Below are positions 41,212 to 50,523 of a stretch of 64,000 nt of DNA, one piece after another. The DNA comes from Streptomyces sp. CB00316 (GTDB lineage Bacteria > Actinomycetota > Actinomycetes > Streptomycetales > Streptomycetaceae), in assembly GCF_001905595.1 (NCBI RefSeq), contig NZ_LIXI01000005.1, forward strand, positions 648,676 through 712,675. The letters run 5' to 3'. The notes beneath the pieces were generated by a model. The model worked only from the letters and a program-made list of their open reading frames with translations. It made no database searches and was not told the origin of the DNA. The position numbers were made by a program, and so were the translations under genes. Position 1 is the stretch's first letter. Each line of letters starts with the position of its first letter.

Positions 41212-42063
41212 ATGGCGGAGCAGGACAGCAAGAGCGATCTGGCGGGACTGTTGTCCGCCGATCGCGAGAGAGTCGTGGACCAGTGGATCGACAGCGTCGT
41301 CGGGTCGCTCAGGGGCCGCGTCAGCAAGGCCGAGGTCGACCGGGAGCTGCGCGAGCTGTACTCGGCGCTCGTGGAGGCCCTCACCGAGGGCGGGGAGGAC
41401 GCCCGCGGCGAGAACCTCTCCGAGACCCGGGCGCTGCTGACCGAACTGTCGCGCAACCGGGCCCGCCAGGGCTTCACGCCCAGCGAGACGGCCGTCAGCG
41501 TGCTCGCGCTCAAGAAGGCGTTCGAACCGGCGCTGCGGGACGGATCGGCCGAGGACACCGACCGGTACCTGCGGCTGAGCCGGGTCCTCGACGACCTGGC
41601 CCTGTTCACCATCGAGACGTACACCCGCACCCGCGAGGAGATCATCAGCTCGCAGGCCAACCAGCTCATGGAGCTGTCGACCCCCGTGGTGAAGCTCTGG
41701 GACGGGGTCATAGCCGTGCCCCTCGTGGGCACCCTGGACTCGGCCCGCACCCAGGTGGTGATGGAGAAGCTCCTCCAGGCGCTGGTGGACACCGGCTCCG
41801 AGCAGGCCATCATCGACATCACGGGCGTCCCCGCCGTCGACACCCAGGTCGCCCAGCACCTGCTCAAGACGATCGTGGCGGCCCGGCTGATGGGCGCGGA
41901 GTGCACGGTCTCCGGCATCCGCCCGCAGATCGCGCAGACCATCGTGGCCCTGGGCATCGAGTTCGGTGACATCGTCACCAAGGCGACCCTGGCCGACGCC
42001 CTCCAGCTCGCGCTGAAGAAGTCGGGCATCGACCTCGTGGCACACCAGGGCGGCGGGCGATGA
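41212..42063 (+). CDS. rsbR: RsbR-like stressosome co-antagonist
   Basis: A 283-residue protein with an N-terminal non-haem-globin-like sensor (about residues 1-150) and a C-terminal STAS domain (about 160-275; IIDITGVPAVDTQVAQHLLK holds the phosphorylatable Thr). ATG 41212 starts a tightly overlapping gene set with rsbS and rsbT. It forms the stressosome core that releases RsbT upon stress. Confidence 0.88.
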   Translation: MAEQDSKSDLAGLLSADRERVVDQWIDSVVGSLRGRVSKAEVDRELRELYSALVEALTEGGEDARGENLSETRALLTELSRNRARQGFTPSETAVSVLALKKAFEPALRDGSAEDTDRYLRLSRVLDDLALFTIETYTRTREEIISSQANQLMELSTPVVKLWDGVIAVPLVGTLDSARTQVVMEKLLQALVDTGSEQAIIDITGVPAVDTQVAQHLLKTIVAARLMGAECTVSGIRPQIAQTIVALGIEFGDIVTKATLADALQLALKKSGIDLVAHQGGGR

Positions 42064-42434
42064 CCGAGCGGGTTCCGGTCCTGCGGATCGGTGACGTACT
42101 CCTCGTCTCCATCCAGGTGGACCTGGAGGACCAGACGGTGCTGAACCTTCAGGAGGACCTGGCGGAGCAGATCGTCTCGCGCTCGGCCCGGGGCGTCGTC
42201 ATCGACATCACGGCGGTCGAGATCGTCGACTCGTTCGTCGGCCGCATGCTGGCCACGATCGCCTCCATATCCCGGCTGCTCGACGCCGAGACCGTCGTGG
42301 TGGGCATGCGGCCAGCCGTCGCCATCACCCTCGTCGAGCTCGGCCTCTCGCTCGGCGGAGTCCGTACCGCACTCGACCTGGAGAAGGGTCTCGCGCTGCT
42401 GCGCCGGTCCGCCGCCGGCGCGGACCGGCGATGA
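42060..42434 (+). CDS. rsbS: RsbS-like STAS antagonist
   Basis: A 124-residue single STAS domain. The phosphorylatable serine lies in EIVDSFVGRML, as in RsbS. ATGA overlap with rsbR and a 4-bp overlap with rsbT ensure co-translation. It holds RsbT in the stressosome. Confidence 0.9.
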   Translation: MTERVPVLRIGDVLLVSIQVDLEDQTVLNLQEDLAEQIVSRSARGVVIDITAVEIVDSFVGRMLATIASISRLLDAETVVVGMRPAVAITLVELGLSLGGVRTALDLEKGLALLRRSAAGADRR

Positions 42435-42853
42435 ACATCCCCTGGGCCGAGGGACAGGGGCCCCGGGAGCAGGGCATCGCCCAGAACGACGACGTCGTAC
42501 GGGCACGCCAGCAGGTCCGCACGTACGCGCAGCAGTGCCAGCTGTCCCTCGTCGACCAGACGAAGTTCATCACCGCCGCCAGCGAGCTCGCCCGCAACAC
42601 CCTGGTGTACGGCGGTGGCGGGCAGATGCGGGCGGGCCTGGTGGAGCGGGACGGGCGGCGTGGTGTCGCGGCGGTCTTCGAGGACTCCGGACCCGGGATC
42701 CCCGACGTCGAACTCGCCCTGACCGACGGCTGGACCTCGGGCGGCGGGCTGGGCCTCGGGCTCAGCGGAGCGCGCCGGCTGGTCGACGAGTTCTTCCTCG
42801 ACACCGAGGCGGGCCGGGGCACCACGGTGTCGATCGTGAAGTGGTCACGATGA
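42431..42853 (+). CDS. rsbT: RsbT-like serine/threonine kinase
   Basis: A 140-residue GHKL ATPase. The N box is AASELARNTLVYGGGG, G1 is EDSGPGIPD and G2 is GLGLGLSGARR. It phosphorylates RsbR and RsbS and, once free, activates a downstream phosphatase, here probably the response-regulator phosphatase at 45326. Confidence 0.9.
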   Translation: MNIPWAEGQGPREQGIAQNDDVVRARQQVRTYAQQCQLSLVDQTKFITAASELARNTLVYGGGGQMRAGLVERDGRRGVAAVFEDSGPGIPDVELALTDGWTSGGGLGLGLSGARRLVDEFFLDTEAGRGTTVSIVKWSR

Positions 42854-43935
42854 CGTCCCCCAGAGTCCTCGACTGCGAGGACATCGCCTGGTTCCGGGCC
42901 GAACCCGAGATGCCCTCGGCGGCCCGCGGCGCGGCTGCGACGCTGGCGCGCCGCATCGGCCTGGAGGCCTACCGGTCCTCGGAGGTGGCCCTGGCGGTCA
43001 CCGAGGCCGCGACCAACCTCCAGCGGCACGCGACCGACGGAGCCCTGCTGCTACGGGTCCTGCGCACCCCGGACCGGGCCGGCGTCGAGTTCGTCACCGT
43101 GGACACCGGCCCCGGTATGGCCGATGTGGAGGCCGCCCTCGCGGACGGCACGTCCACCGCGGGCACGCTCGGCATCGGGCTCGGGGCGGTCGCCCGGCTC
43201 GCCGACGTCTTCGACATCCACTCGGTCCCGGGGCGGGGTACGGTCATCGCCGCCCAGTTCTGGGCCCGTGAGGCCATGGCGGAGAGGGCCGGTGGACAGC
43301 CCTCCGTGGCCTCCGGCCTGACCCGGCCCATCAGCGGCGAGACGACGTGCGGCGACGCCTGGGCCGTACGCGTGGACCCCGGCACCGACCACGATCCGCG
43401 GTCCGGCGCTCTGCCGCCCGCCTCGTCGCCGGAGCCGGCGATCCTCGTCATGCTCTGCGACGGGCTGGGACACGGGCCGATGGCCGCGCTCGCCGGAGAG
43501 GCCGCGGTCAAGGCGTTCCGGCGGAGCGCCGCGCGCCACCCGGAGGGCCTGCTGCGCGACATCCACACGGCGCTGCGCGGCACCAGGGGCGGCGCGGTCG
43601 CGGTGGCCCGGATCGAACCCTCCGCACAGCGCCTCCTCTACTGCGGCATCGGCAACGTGAGCGGCGTCCTGCTCGGCCCCGACTCCCGTAACGGCCTGCT
43701 CTCGGCACCGGGCATCGTCGGACAGCAGATGCGGAGTCTGCGGACGTTCGAGCTGCCGCTGAAGCCGGGCGGGGCGCTGGTCATGCACTCCGACGGGCTG
43801 ACCGAACGCTGGAAGGCGGACGACGTGCCCGGGCTGCTCGGGCACACCCCGGCCGTGATGGCGGGCCAGCTGCTGCGCGAGGCCGGTGTCCGCCGTGACG
43901 ACGCCGGGATCGTGGTCGTCAAGGGGGCCTGGTGA
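42850..43935 (+). CDS. ATPase-phosphatase fusion, RsbX-like
   Basis: 361 residues. An N-terminal GHKL ATPase (about 1-135; VTEAATNLQRHA N box, VDTGPGMAD) is fused to a SpoIIE/PP2C-type phosphatase domain (about 150-360; VMLCDGLGHGPMA, HSDGLTERW). The fusion would join kinase-type and RsbX-type activities. It could reset the stressosome by dephosphorylating RsbR/S. Confidence 0.82.
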   Translation: MTSPRVLDCEDIAWFRAEPEMPSAARGAAATLARRIGLEAYRSSEVALAVTEAATNLQRHATDGALLLRVLRTPDRAGVEFVTVDTGPGMADVEAALADGTSTAGTLGIGLGAVARLADVFDIHSVPGRGTVIAAQFWAREAMAERAGGQPSVASGLTRPISGETTCGDAWAVRVDPGTDHDPRSGALPPASSPEPAILVMLCDGLGHGPMAALAGEAAVKAFRRSAARHPEGLLRDIHTALRGTRGGAVAVARIEPSAQRLLYCGIGNVSGVLLGPDSRNGLLSAPGIVGQQMRSLRTFELPLKPGGALVMHSDGLTERWKADDVPGLLGHTPAVMAGQLLREAGVRRDDAGIVVVKGAW

Positions 43936-45329
43936 CGGTGTCGGCCGCGCGATCCTCCTCCCTCTCCGCGTTCGGCCTGGCCACGGCGCAGGACGTCTTC
44001 GCCCTGCGCCGTATCGGCCAGAGCGCGGCCGAGGCCCTGGGCATGGACCGCCAGGACCAGGTGCGTATCGCCACCGCGCTCAGCGAACTCGGCCGCGACC
44101 GGCTCGGCTGCGGCGGGCTGACGGTGGCCTTCACCCTGCCGGAGGGCCCGGAACCCGTCCTGGCCGTCGTCTTCGAGTGGAACGGCGGTACGAAGGCGGG
44201 CCCCGATCTCGAACCGGCCTCCCGCCTGTTGCACCGGGTCCGTCACGAGAGCGCCGACGCCCGGGAGAGGATCGTCGCCGAACACGCGTTGCCCGCCGGC
44301 TGGGCCGACACCCCGGCGGCCCGGCTGGGCGTGCGGGAGGCGCTGCGCCGCCACGCGCCCATGACGCTCGCCGACGACCTGCGCGCGCAGACCCGCGACC
44401 TGATCGCCACCCTGGAGGAGACCCGGGCGCAGCGCGAGGAGCTGCGCCGGCTCAACGACGAGCTGGAGGAGACCAACCAGGGCGTCCTGGCGCTCTACAC
44501 CGAGCTGTCGCAGGAGCTGGAGGAGACCAACAGCGGGGTCGTGGCCCTCCACGCCGAGCTGGAGGAGAAGTCGAACCGGCTGCGGGAGACCAGCGAGGCC
44601 AAGACGCGCTTCTGGACCAACATCAGCCATGAGCTCCGCACGCCCGTGAACGCGGTCGTCGCGCTCTCCCGGCTGCTGCTGGCGGCCGGCTCCGCGCCCC
44701 TCACCGAGGAGCAGCGTCGCCAGGTCTCCCTCATCGACGCCTCGGGGCAGACCTTGTTCTCGCTGGTCAACGACTTGCTGGACATGGCGAAGGCGGAGGC
44801 GGGCCAGCTGGAGATCGTCGCCACGCCGGTGGACCTGCGGGCCCTGGTGGGTCAGCTGGGAGCGGTGATGCGCTCCACGGGGATGCCGGGCGACGTCGTC
44901 CTGCTGACACCCCCTCCCGGCACGCTCCCGGTCACGGTGACCGACGAGGCCCTGCTCACCCGCATCCTGCGCAACCTGCTGTCGAACGCCCTGAAGTTCA
45001 CCGAGGAGGGCGAGGTCCGGCTGGAGTTCGCGGTGGACCCGGAGGCCGCCGGACAGTGGATGACCTTCACGGTGGCGGACACCGGGGTGGGCATCCCCGA
45101 GTCCGAACTGACCCGGGTCTTCGAGGAGTTCTACCAGGTACGCGGACCGCTCCAGCGCGCCCAACGGGGCACCGGCCTCGGACTCCCGTACGCCCGCGCG
45201 CTCACCGAACTCCTCGGCGGCACCCTGAGGTTGTCCAGCACCCCCGGTGTCGGCACCCGCGTCGAGGTCCGGCTGCCCCACCGGCCCGCCGCCCCGCCCG
45301 CACCCCCCGCACCGGAGGCCGACGCGTGA
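43932..45329 (+). CDS. sensor histidine kinase
   Basis: 465 residues from GTG 43932, overlapping the previous gene. The N-terminus (about 1-110) looks like a degenerate GHKL ATPase. A coiled coil (about 150-230) with repeated EELEETN units leads to HisKA (FWTNISHELRTPVNAVVALS) and HATPase_c (ILRNLLSNALKFTEEG, VADTGVGIP, GTGLGLPYA). No membrane segment, so it senses cytoplasmic signals. The response regulator is next. Confidence 0.88.
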   Translation: MTVSAARSSSLSAFGLATAQDVFALRRIGQSAAEALGMDRQDQVRIATALSELGRDRLGCGGLTVAFTLPEGPEPVLAVVFEWNGGTKAGPDLEPASRLLHRVRHESADARERIVAEHALPAGWADTPAARLGVREALRRHAPMTLADDLRAQTRDLIATLEETRAQREELRRLNDELEETNQGVLALYTELSQELEETNSGVVALHAELEEKSNRLRETSEAKTRFWTNISHELRTPVNAVVALSRLLLAAGSAPLTEEQRRQVSLIDASGQTLFSLVNDLLDMAKAEAGQLEIVATPVDLRALVGQLGAVMRSTGMPGDVVLLTPPPGTLPVTVTDEALLTRILRNLLSNALKFTEEGEVRLEFAVDPEAAGQWMTFTVADTGVGIPESELTRVFEEFYQVRGPLQRAQRGTGLGLPYARALTELLGGTLRLSSTPGVGTRVEVRLPHRPAAPPAPPAPEADA

Positions 45330-46954
45330 CCGAGACAGCACGACGTGACAGCGCGCCGGGGACCATCCTGGTGATCGACGACGACGAGACCAACCGCTAT
45401 GTGCTGACCAGCTGGCTCAGACGGGCCGGGCACACCGTGCTCGTCGCCGCCGACGGAGCCCAGGGCCTGGCCCTGATCGGCGCGCGCGACACCCCCCTGC
45501 CCGAGGCCGCGGTCATCGACGTCCAGCTCCCCGACATGTCCGGTTTCGAGGTCTGCGAACGGATCAAGGGCGACCCCCGCACCGCCTCGCTGCCGGTCAT
45601 CCATGTCTCCGCCGTCGCCATGGGTGCGGAGGACCACACCGAGGGGCTGAGCCGGGGCGCGGACGCCTATCTCGACCAGCCCGTCGACCCGGCGGAGTTC
45701 CTGGCCACCGTCACGGCCGCCCTGCGCTACGTACGGGCCCGGCGCCGGGCGGAGCGTCTCACCCTGCGGCTGGCCGCCCTCAACCGGGCGACCCTGGACG
45801 TCTACCGGGCCGTCGGCTTCCACTCGTTCGCCGCCGCGGCGACCGGGGGCGCGGCCGCTCTCATGTCCTGCCCCGCCACCGCGATCTTCCTGAGCCCCCA
45901 GGGGCAGCCGGTACACAGCCACGCCACGGGGCCCGGTGCGGCCCCGCACTCCTCGCCCGCCCGCTCCGAACTGCTGGACCGGCTGGCCTCGTACACTCTC
46001 GGCGGCGACACCGGGGCCGAGGTGCGGGTGATGCCCCACAGCCAGTGGAAGGCGCTGCTGCCCCTCGACCCGATCGAGGGGGACGTCGTCCTGGTGGTGG
46101 CGCGGACCAGGCGCAACCGGCCGCCCGTCTGCGTCGCCGTACCCGCCGAAGCGGCCGGCGGCACCGACGAGCGCGAGCTCCTCCAGCAGCTCGTCAACGC
46201 CTGCGCGCTGGCCCTGGAGGCGCTGCGCACCTTCAACGAGGAGCACGCCCTCGCGCTCGCCCTCCAGCGCACCTTCCTGCCGGACCGGCTGCCGTCCCTA
46301 CCGGGCGTCTCCCTCGCCGTGCGCTACCTCCCGGCCTCCGACCACGCGGAGATCGGCGGCGACTTCTACGAGGCCCTGGAGACGCCGGACGGGCTGCTCC
46401 TGGCCATCGGGGACGTGGCCGGGCACTCGCTGGTGGCCGCGACGGTCATGGGCGAGATCCGGCACGCCCTTCGCGCCTACGCCCTGGAGGGCCACCCGCC
46501 GCACCACGTGCTGGAGCGGCTCGACGCCCTCCTCGCCCACACCCGGCCCGGCCTCACCGTGACGCTCTGCCTCGTCCTGGTCGACCCGCACGGCAGCCGG
46601 ATCCACGTCGCCAACGCCGGTCACATCCCGCCCCTGCTGCTCGCCCCCGACGGCACCGCCGCCTACCTCCACGAGCACGGCCCGCTGCTGGGCCTCCGGC
46701 TGCCGCACCCGCCCGCGCGCGTCCACCCGGTCGCCCCGGACACCCGCATCCTGCTGATCACCGACGGCCTGGTGGAGGTGCGCACCGAGAACCTCGACGA
46801 CAGCCTTGCCCGCTTCCGCTCCGCGACGCTGGAGGGGCCATGGGAGCTGGAGGCCCTCTGCGACGCCCTCCTCGGCTCGTTCGGGGAGGACAAGGAGGAC
46901 GACATCGCGCTGCTCGCCATCGCGCTGGGCCCGGGACCGGAACCGGCGGCCTGA
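45326..46954 (+). CDS. response regulator with GAF-like and PP2C (SpoIIE) phosphatase domains
   Basis: 542 residues from GTG 45326, sharing bases with the kinase stop. The receiver domain (about 10-130) has VIDDDETN and the phospho-acceptor in AVIDVQLPDMSG; the usual conserved lysine is Gln (YLDQPV). A GAF-like segment spans about 150-300 and SpoIIE/PP2C about 320-540 (AEIGGDFYEAL, AIGDVAGHSLVAATVMG, DDIALLAI). It is the likely effector phosphatase acting on an anti-sigma antagonist. Confidence 0.88.
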   Translation: MTETARRDSAPGTILVIDDDETNRYVLTSWLRRAGHTVLVAADGAQGLALIGARDTPLPEAAVIDVQLPDMSGFEVCERIKGDPRTASLPVIHVSAVAMGAEDHTEGLSRGADAYLDQPVDPAEFLATVTAALRYVRARRRAERLTLRLAALNRATLDVYRAVGFHSFAAAATGGAAALMSCPATAIFLSPQGQPVHSHATGPGAAPHSSPARSELLDRLASYTLGGDTGAEVRVMPHSQWKALLPLDPIEGDVVLVVARTRRNRPPVCVAVPAEAAGGTDERELLQQLVNACALALEALRTFNEEHALALALQRTFLPDRLPSLPGVSLAVRYLPASDHAEIGGDFYEALETPDGLLLAIGDVAGHSLVAATVMGEIRHALRAYALEGHPPHHVLERLDALLAHTRPGLTVTLCLVLVDPHGSRIHVANAGHIPPLLLAPDGTAAYLHEHGPLLGLRLPHPPARVHPVAPDTRILLITDGLVEVRTENLDDSLARFRSATLEGPWELEALCDALLGSFGEDKEDDIALLAIALGPGPEPAA

Positions 46955-47014
46955 CCGCGGGGGCCCGCCCCGGTGTGTCGCCCCTCTTGACCCGGGCACC
47001 GCACCAGGGCTCGG

Positions 47015-47539
47015 ATGAGCTGCATGCGAGAGCGGCAGACCCACCGGGACCGGCTCCGCGCCCAGGAGTTCGAGGCCTTCGTGGCGGGCGCGGGCGGCCG
47101 CCTGCTGCACACGGCGACCCTGCTCACCGCCGAGCCGGCAGCCCCGGCGGGCGCCAACGTACGGGCCGAACGGCTGCTCTCCGCGGCCCTGGCACGCACC
47201 TACGCGGAGTGGGACGGGCTGCGCTGCGAGGACCCCTACCACCGCACCCGCCAGGAGCTCGCGGTCCGCTTCGCCCGGGAGGCCTGGCGCCACCGGCGCC
47301 CGCTCGGCGGGGTGCTGGGCCGCCTCGCGCCGCTGGAGCGGCTGGTGCTGGTGCTGCGGCTGTACGAGGAGGTCGGCGAGGACCAGACGGCGGCGCTGCT
47401 GGGCCTTCCGGCGGACCGGGTACGGGCCGTCTGCGACCGCTCGATCGCGGTGATGCGCTCGGCGGGGCGCGGGGCGGCCGGTTCGGGCCGCGGAGGTCCG
47501 GCCGCCGGTTCGTCGTTCGTTCCCGGGGCGACACCGTGA
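47015..47539 (+). CDS. SigE-family ECF sigma-like protein
   Basis: 174 residues. A degenerate region 2 (FVAGAGGRLLHTATLL) and a region 4 HTH (LAPLERLVLVLRLYEEVGED, then LLGLPADRVRAVC) are visible. The basic Gly/Ala-rich tail is long. It overlaps the next gene by a GTGA. It could be a target of the stress module or an orphan sigma with weak core binding. Confidence 0.68.
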   Translation: MSCMRERQTHRDRLRAQEFEAFVAGAGGRLLHTATLLTAEPAAPAGANVRAERLLSAALARTYAEWDGLRCEDPYHRTRQELAVRFAREAWRHRRPLGGVLGRLAPLERLVLVLRLYEEVGEDQTAALLGLPADRVRAVCDRSIAVMRSAGRGAAGSGRGGPAAGSSFVPGATP

Positions 47540-47796
47540 TCCGGGACCGGGGCCAGGACCGCAGGGCGGCGGAGGTCCGCCGGATGCTTCGGGGGCCGCA
47601 CCCGCCGGTGCCGGCCGGCCTGGCGGACCGGGCCGCGCGGCGCGGCGCCCGGCTGCTGCGTCTGCGGCGCGGGGTGCGGCGTACGGCCTGGTGGCTGGCG
47701 GGGGCGGTGTTCGCCGTGTTCCTGGTGTGGGCCGGGGTCGAGCAGCCGTGGCTGCCGGAACCGGCGGAGGTGACACCACCGCTGGAGGGGTGGTGA
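47536..47796 (+). CDS. hypothetical single-TM protein
   Basis: 86 residues from GTG 47536. A basic N-terminal part with several Arg is followed by one membrane helix (TAWWLAGAVFAVFLVWAG) and a short Pro-rich end. The coupling to the sigma-like gene (4-bp overlap) is how anti-sigma factors are often arranged, but the protein is short and has no zinc motif. Confidence 0.6.
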   Translation: MIRDRGQDRRAAEVRRMLRGPHPPVPAGLADRAARRGARLLRLRRGVRRTAWWLAGAVFAVFLVWAGVEQPWLPEPAEVTPPLEGW

Positions 47797-47866
47797 CGGT
47801 GTCGGAGCCCCGGGGAACCGGCCTATCCTGGAGGAGTCGGACGTCGTACGAGCCGAGGAGGCCGTC

Positions 47867-48058
47867 ATGACACGGAAGATCGCCGACTGCCGCAAGTACC
47901 CGAGCGAGATGAACTGCTCACTCACCATTTCCGGTGAGGAGGACGAGGTCGTCCGCGCCGCGAGCGAGCACGCCGTCTCCGTCCACGGTCATGAGGACAG
48001 CCCCGAACTGCGGAGCCAGGTGCGGGCCGCGCTGGAGGACGAGAGGGTGAGCGTCTGA
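47867..48058 (+). CDS. DUF1059 protein
   Basis: 63 residues beginning MTRKIADCRKYPSEMNCSLT, the DUF1059 signature with two cysteines. The function of the family is unknown. A strong hairpin follows. Confidence 0.85.
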   Translation: MTRKIADCRKYPSEMNCSLTISGEEDEVVRAASEHAVSVHGHEDSPELRSQVRAALEDERVSV

Positions 48059-48065
48059 CCCGTGC

Positions 48066-48094
48066 GGGCGCCCGCCGTTCAGCGGCGGGCGCCC
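48066..48094. terminator. 12-bp hairpin between DUF1059 and metB
   Basis: GGGCGCCCGCCG (48066-48077) pairs exactly with 48083-48094 around a 5-nt loop, between convergent genes. Confidence 0.75.
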
Positions 48095-48119
48095 GGGTGT
48101 GTCGCCGTACGGCGGCCGG

Positions 48120-49265
48120 TCAGCCCAGGGCCTGGGTGAGGTCGGCGAGCAGGTCGTCGCCGTTCTCGATGCCGACGGAGAGGCGGACGAGGTCGGCCGG
48201 GACCTCCAGCAGGGAGCCCGCGACGGAGGCGTGCGTCATCCGGCCGGGGTGCTCGATCAGCGACTCGACGCCGCCGAGGGACTCACCGAGCGTGAAGAGC
48301 TTGGCCCGGTTGCAGACCTCGACCGCCGCCTCCTCGCCGCCCGCGACGCGGAAGGAGACCATGCCGCCGAAGGACTTCATCTGCTTGGCGGCGACCTCGT
48401 GGCCGGGGTGCTCGGGGAGCCCCGGGTAGAGGACCTGGGAGACCTTGGGGTGCCGGGTCAGCAGGTCGGTGACCTTGGTGGCGTTCTCGGTGTGCCGGTC
48501 CATGCGGACGGCGAGGGTCTTGATGCCGCGCAGCACGAGCCAGGCGTCGAAGGGGCCGGAGACCGCGCCCATGGCGTTCTGGTGGAACGCCAGTTCCTCG
48601 GCCAGCTCCGGGTCGCTGACGACGAGCGCGCCGCCGACGACGTCGGAGTGACCGCCCATGTACTTGGTGGTGGAGTGCACGATGACGTCCGCGCCGAGCG
48701 CGAGCGGCTGCTGGAGGTAGGGCGAGGCGAAGGTGTTGTCGACGACGAGGCGCGCCCCGGCCTGGTGCGCGACCTGGGCGACGGCGGCGATGTCGGTGAT
48801 GCCGAGCAGCGGGTTGGAGGGGGTCTCCACCCAGACCGCCTTGGTGCGGGGGGTGATCGCCTCCCGTACCGCCGCCACGTCCGAGGTGTCGGCGACCGAG
48901 AACTCCACGCCCCAGCGCGCGGCGACCTTCGCGAACAGCCGGAAGGTGCCGCCGTAGGCGTCGTTCGGGATGACCACGTGGTCACCGGGGGTCAGCAGCG
49001 TACGTAGGAGGCAGTCCTCGGCGGCGAGGCCGGAGGCGAAGGCCAGACCGCGGCGGCCGCCTTCCAGGGCCGCCAGGTTCTCCTCCAGGGCGGTCCGGGT
49101 CGGGTTGGCGCTGCGGCTGTACTCGTAACCGCCGCGCAGTCCGCCCACGCCGTCCTGCTTGTACGTGGACACCTGGTAGATGGGCGGAACCACCGCGCCG
49201 GTGAGGGGGTCGGCGGTGTTCCCCGCGTGGATCGCGAGAGTCTCGAAGCTGTGCTGGTCGCTCAT
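48120..49265 (-). CDS. metB: cystathionine gamma-synthase
   Basis: A 381-residue Cys/Met-metabolism PLP enzyme. The PLP lysine is in HSTTKYMGGHSD; YEYSRSANPTRTALE and ETPSNPLLGITDI are typical. It joins an O-acylhomoserine with cysteine in the transsulphuration route to methionine; cystathionine gamma-lyase activity cannot be excluded. Confidence 0.9.
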   Translation of the reverse strand: MSDQHSFETLAIHAGNTADPLTGAVVPPIYQVSTYKQDGVGGLRGGYEYSRSANPTRTALEENLAALEGGRRGLAFASGLAAEDCLLRTLLTPGDHVVIPNDAYGGTFRLFAKVAARWGVEFSVADTSDVAAVREAITPRTKAVWVETPSNPLLGITDIAAVAQVAHQAGARLVVDNTFASPYLQQPLALGADVIVHSTTKYMGGHSDVVGGALVVSDPELAEELAFHQNAMGAVSGPFDAWLVLRGIKTLAVRMDRHTENATKVTDLLTRHPKVSQVLYPGLPEHPGHEVAAKQMKSFGGMVSFRVAGGEEAAVEVCNRAKLFTLGESLGGVESLIEHPGRMTHASVAGSLLEVPADLVRLSVGIENGDDLLADLTQALG

Positions 49266-49331
49266 GGCCCCGAGCGTAGTTCGTCGTGACCGGCCTTACC
49301 GGCCACTCGCCGCTCCGGGGACAATGGGTCC

Positions 49332-50435
49332 ATGGAGATTCTGTTGTTCCTGCTCGCGATGTGCATGCTCGCCGCGATCGTCGGCCCCTGGGTCATGCGC
49401 CGCCGGGGCGGTATCCGCCAGGTCGCCCCGGATTCGCCCGACGCGGCCGACCCCGACACGTACGGCTTCGCCCGCCAGGAGGAGCTGGACGTCCGGATGC
49501 CGGGCCCGGACCAGGACCTCCTGGACGTCCTCGACGTCGTCCAGGCCACCCAGGACTGGCGCGCCGCCTCTCAGCTCCTCGCCGGTACGCCGAAGGAGGG
49601 CGAGGTGCGCTGGCAGCGGGTGCAGGCCTTCGCGGGCGCGGCCTCGCTGGAGCTGGCCCAGCAGCCGGGCAAGGGCGGCTCCTGGCTGCGCGCCTGGCGG
49701 GCGGAGGCCCCGAAGGACGCGGGCGGGGCGGCGGTGCACGCGGAGTTCCTGGTGCAGCAGGCGTGGCGCTCCTCGTCGGCGGGGAGCGACGACTTCCGGA
49801 TCATCCTGGAGGAGGCCCGTACGGTCTGCGGCGAGGCGGCCCTGCTCGCGCCCGGCGACCCGGTGCCGTACATCGTGGAGCTGGCGGTGGCCCGGGGCCT
49901 GGGCTACACCCCCGAGCAGTTCGACCAGCTCTGGGCGAAGATCATCGACCGGGCCCCGGCCCACATGGGCGCGCACATCGCGGCGCTGCACTTCCACTGT
50001 GAGAAGTGGCACGGCTCCCGCAAGGACGCCGACGCCTTCGCCACGGCCGCCGCCGCCCGCGCCCCGCAGGGTTCGCTGCTGGCCGCGCTGCCGCTGTTCG
50101 CGGTGTACGAGCACCTGCCGGAGGTCAACCTCGTGCAGGGCTTCTACCGCAGCCAGGTGGTGGTGAAGGCGGTCGAGGGCGCGATGTTCGCGGTGCACGC
50201 GGCCCGCCCGGACGACCCGATGCTCGCCCACGTACGCCATCTGCTGGTGCTCTTCCTGGTCCACATGGAGCGCTGGTCGGAGGCGATGCACCAGCTGGTC
50301 CTCATCGACGGCCACGTGGGCGCGCTGCCGTGGACGGCGGACCCGGACCCGGCCGCCCAGTACACGGTCTACCGGGCGCTGGCGGTCGCGGGGTACGAGG
50401 CGAACGGCGGCTCCCCGGCGACGCTGCCGCACTGA
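49332..50435 (+). CDS. conserved hypothetical protein with N-terminal membrane anchor
   Basis: 367 residues. One N-terminal membrane helix (about residues 2-20), then a long alpha-helical region of TPR-like character (repeated helices about 60-340; ALLAPGDPVPYIVELAVARG). It lies divergent from metB. The function is not known; a scaffold or protein-binding role is suggested by the helical repeats only. Confidence 0.78.
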   Translation: MEILLFLLAMCMLAAIVGPWVMRRRGGIRQVAPDSPDAADPDTYGFARQEELDVRMPGPDQDLLDVLDVVQATQDWRAASQLLAGTPKEGEVRWQRVQAFAGAASLELAQQPGKGGSWLRAWRAEAPKDAGGAAVHAEFLVQQAWRSSSAGSDDFRIILEEARTVCGEAALLAPGDPVPYIVELAVARGLGYTPEQFDQLWAKIIDRAPAHMGAHIAALHFHCEKWHGSRKDADAFATAAAARAPQGSLLAALPLFAVYEHLPEVNLVQGFYRSQVVVKAVEGAMFAVHAARPDDPMLAHVRHLLVLFLVHMERWSEAMHQLVLIDGHVGALPWTADPDPAAQYTVYRALAVAGYEANGGSPATLPH

Positions 50436-50523
50436 GCCCGCGCCCCCGGTCCGCCCGGAATCCCAACGCCGGGTCCCTTGTTGTACGTACCGGACCCCCA
50501 CCGCCCCCAAAGGAGCCGCCCGC

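Noticed and set aside
39232..42063. 943-codon plus-strand frame spanning ilvA antisense, the MarR gene and RsbR
   Set aside because: Only its last 283 codons (RsbR from 41212) are real; the rest is antisense or out-of-frame sequence joined by lack of stops.
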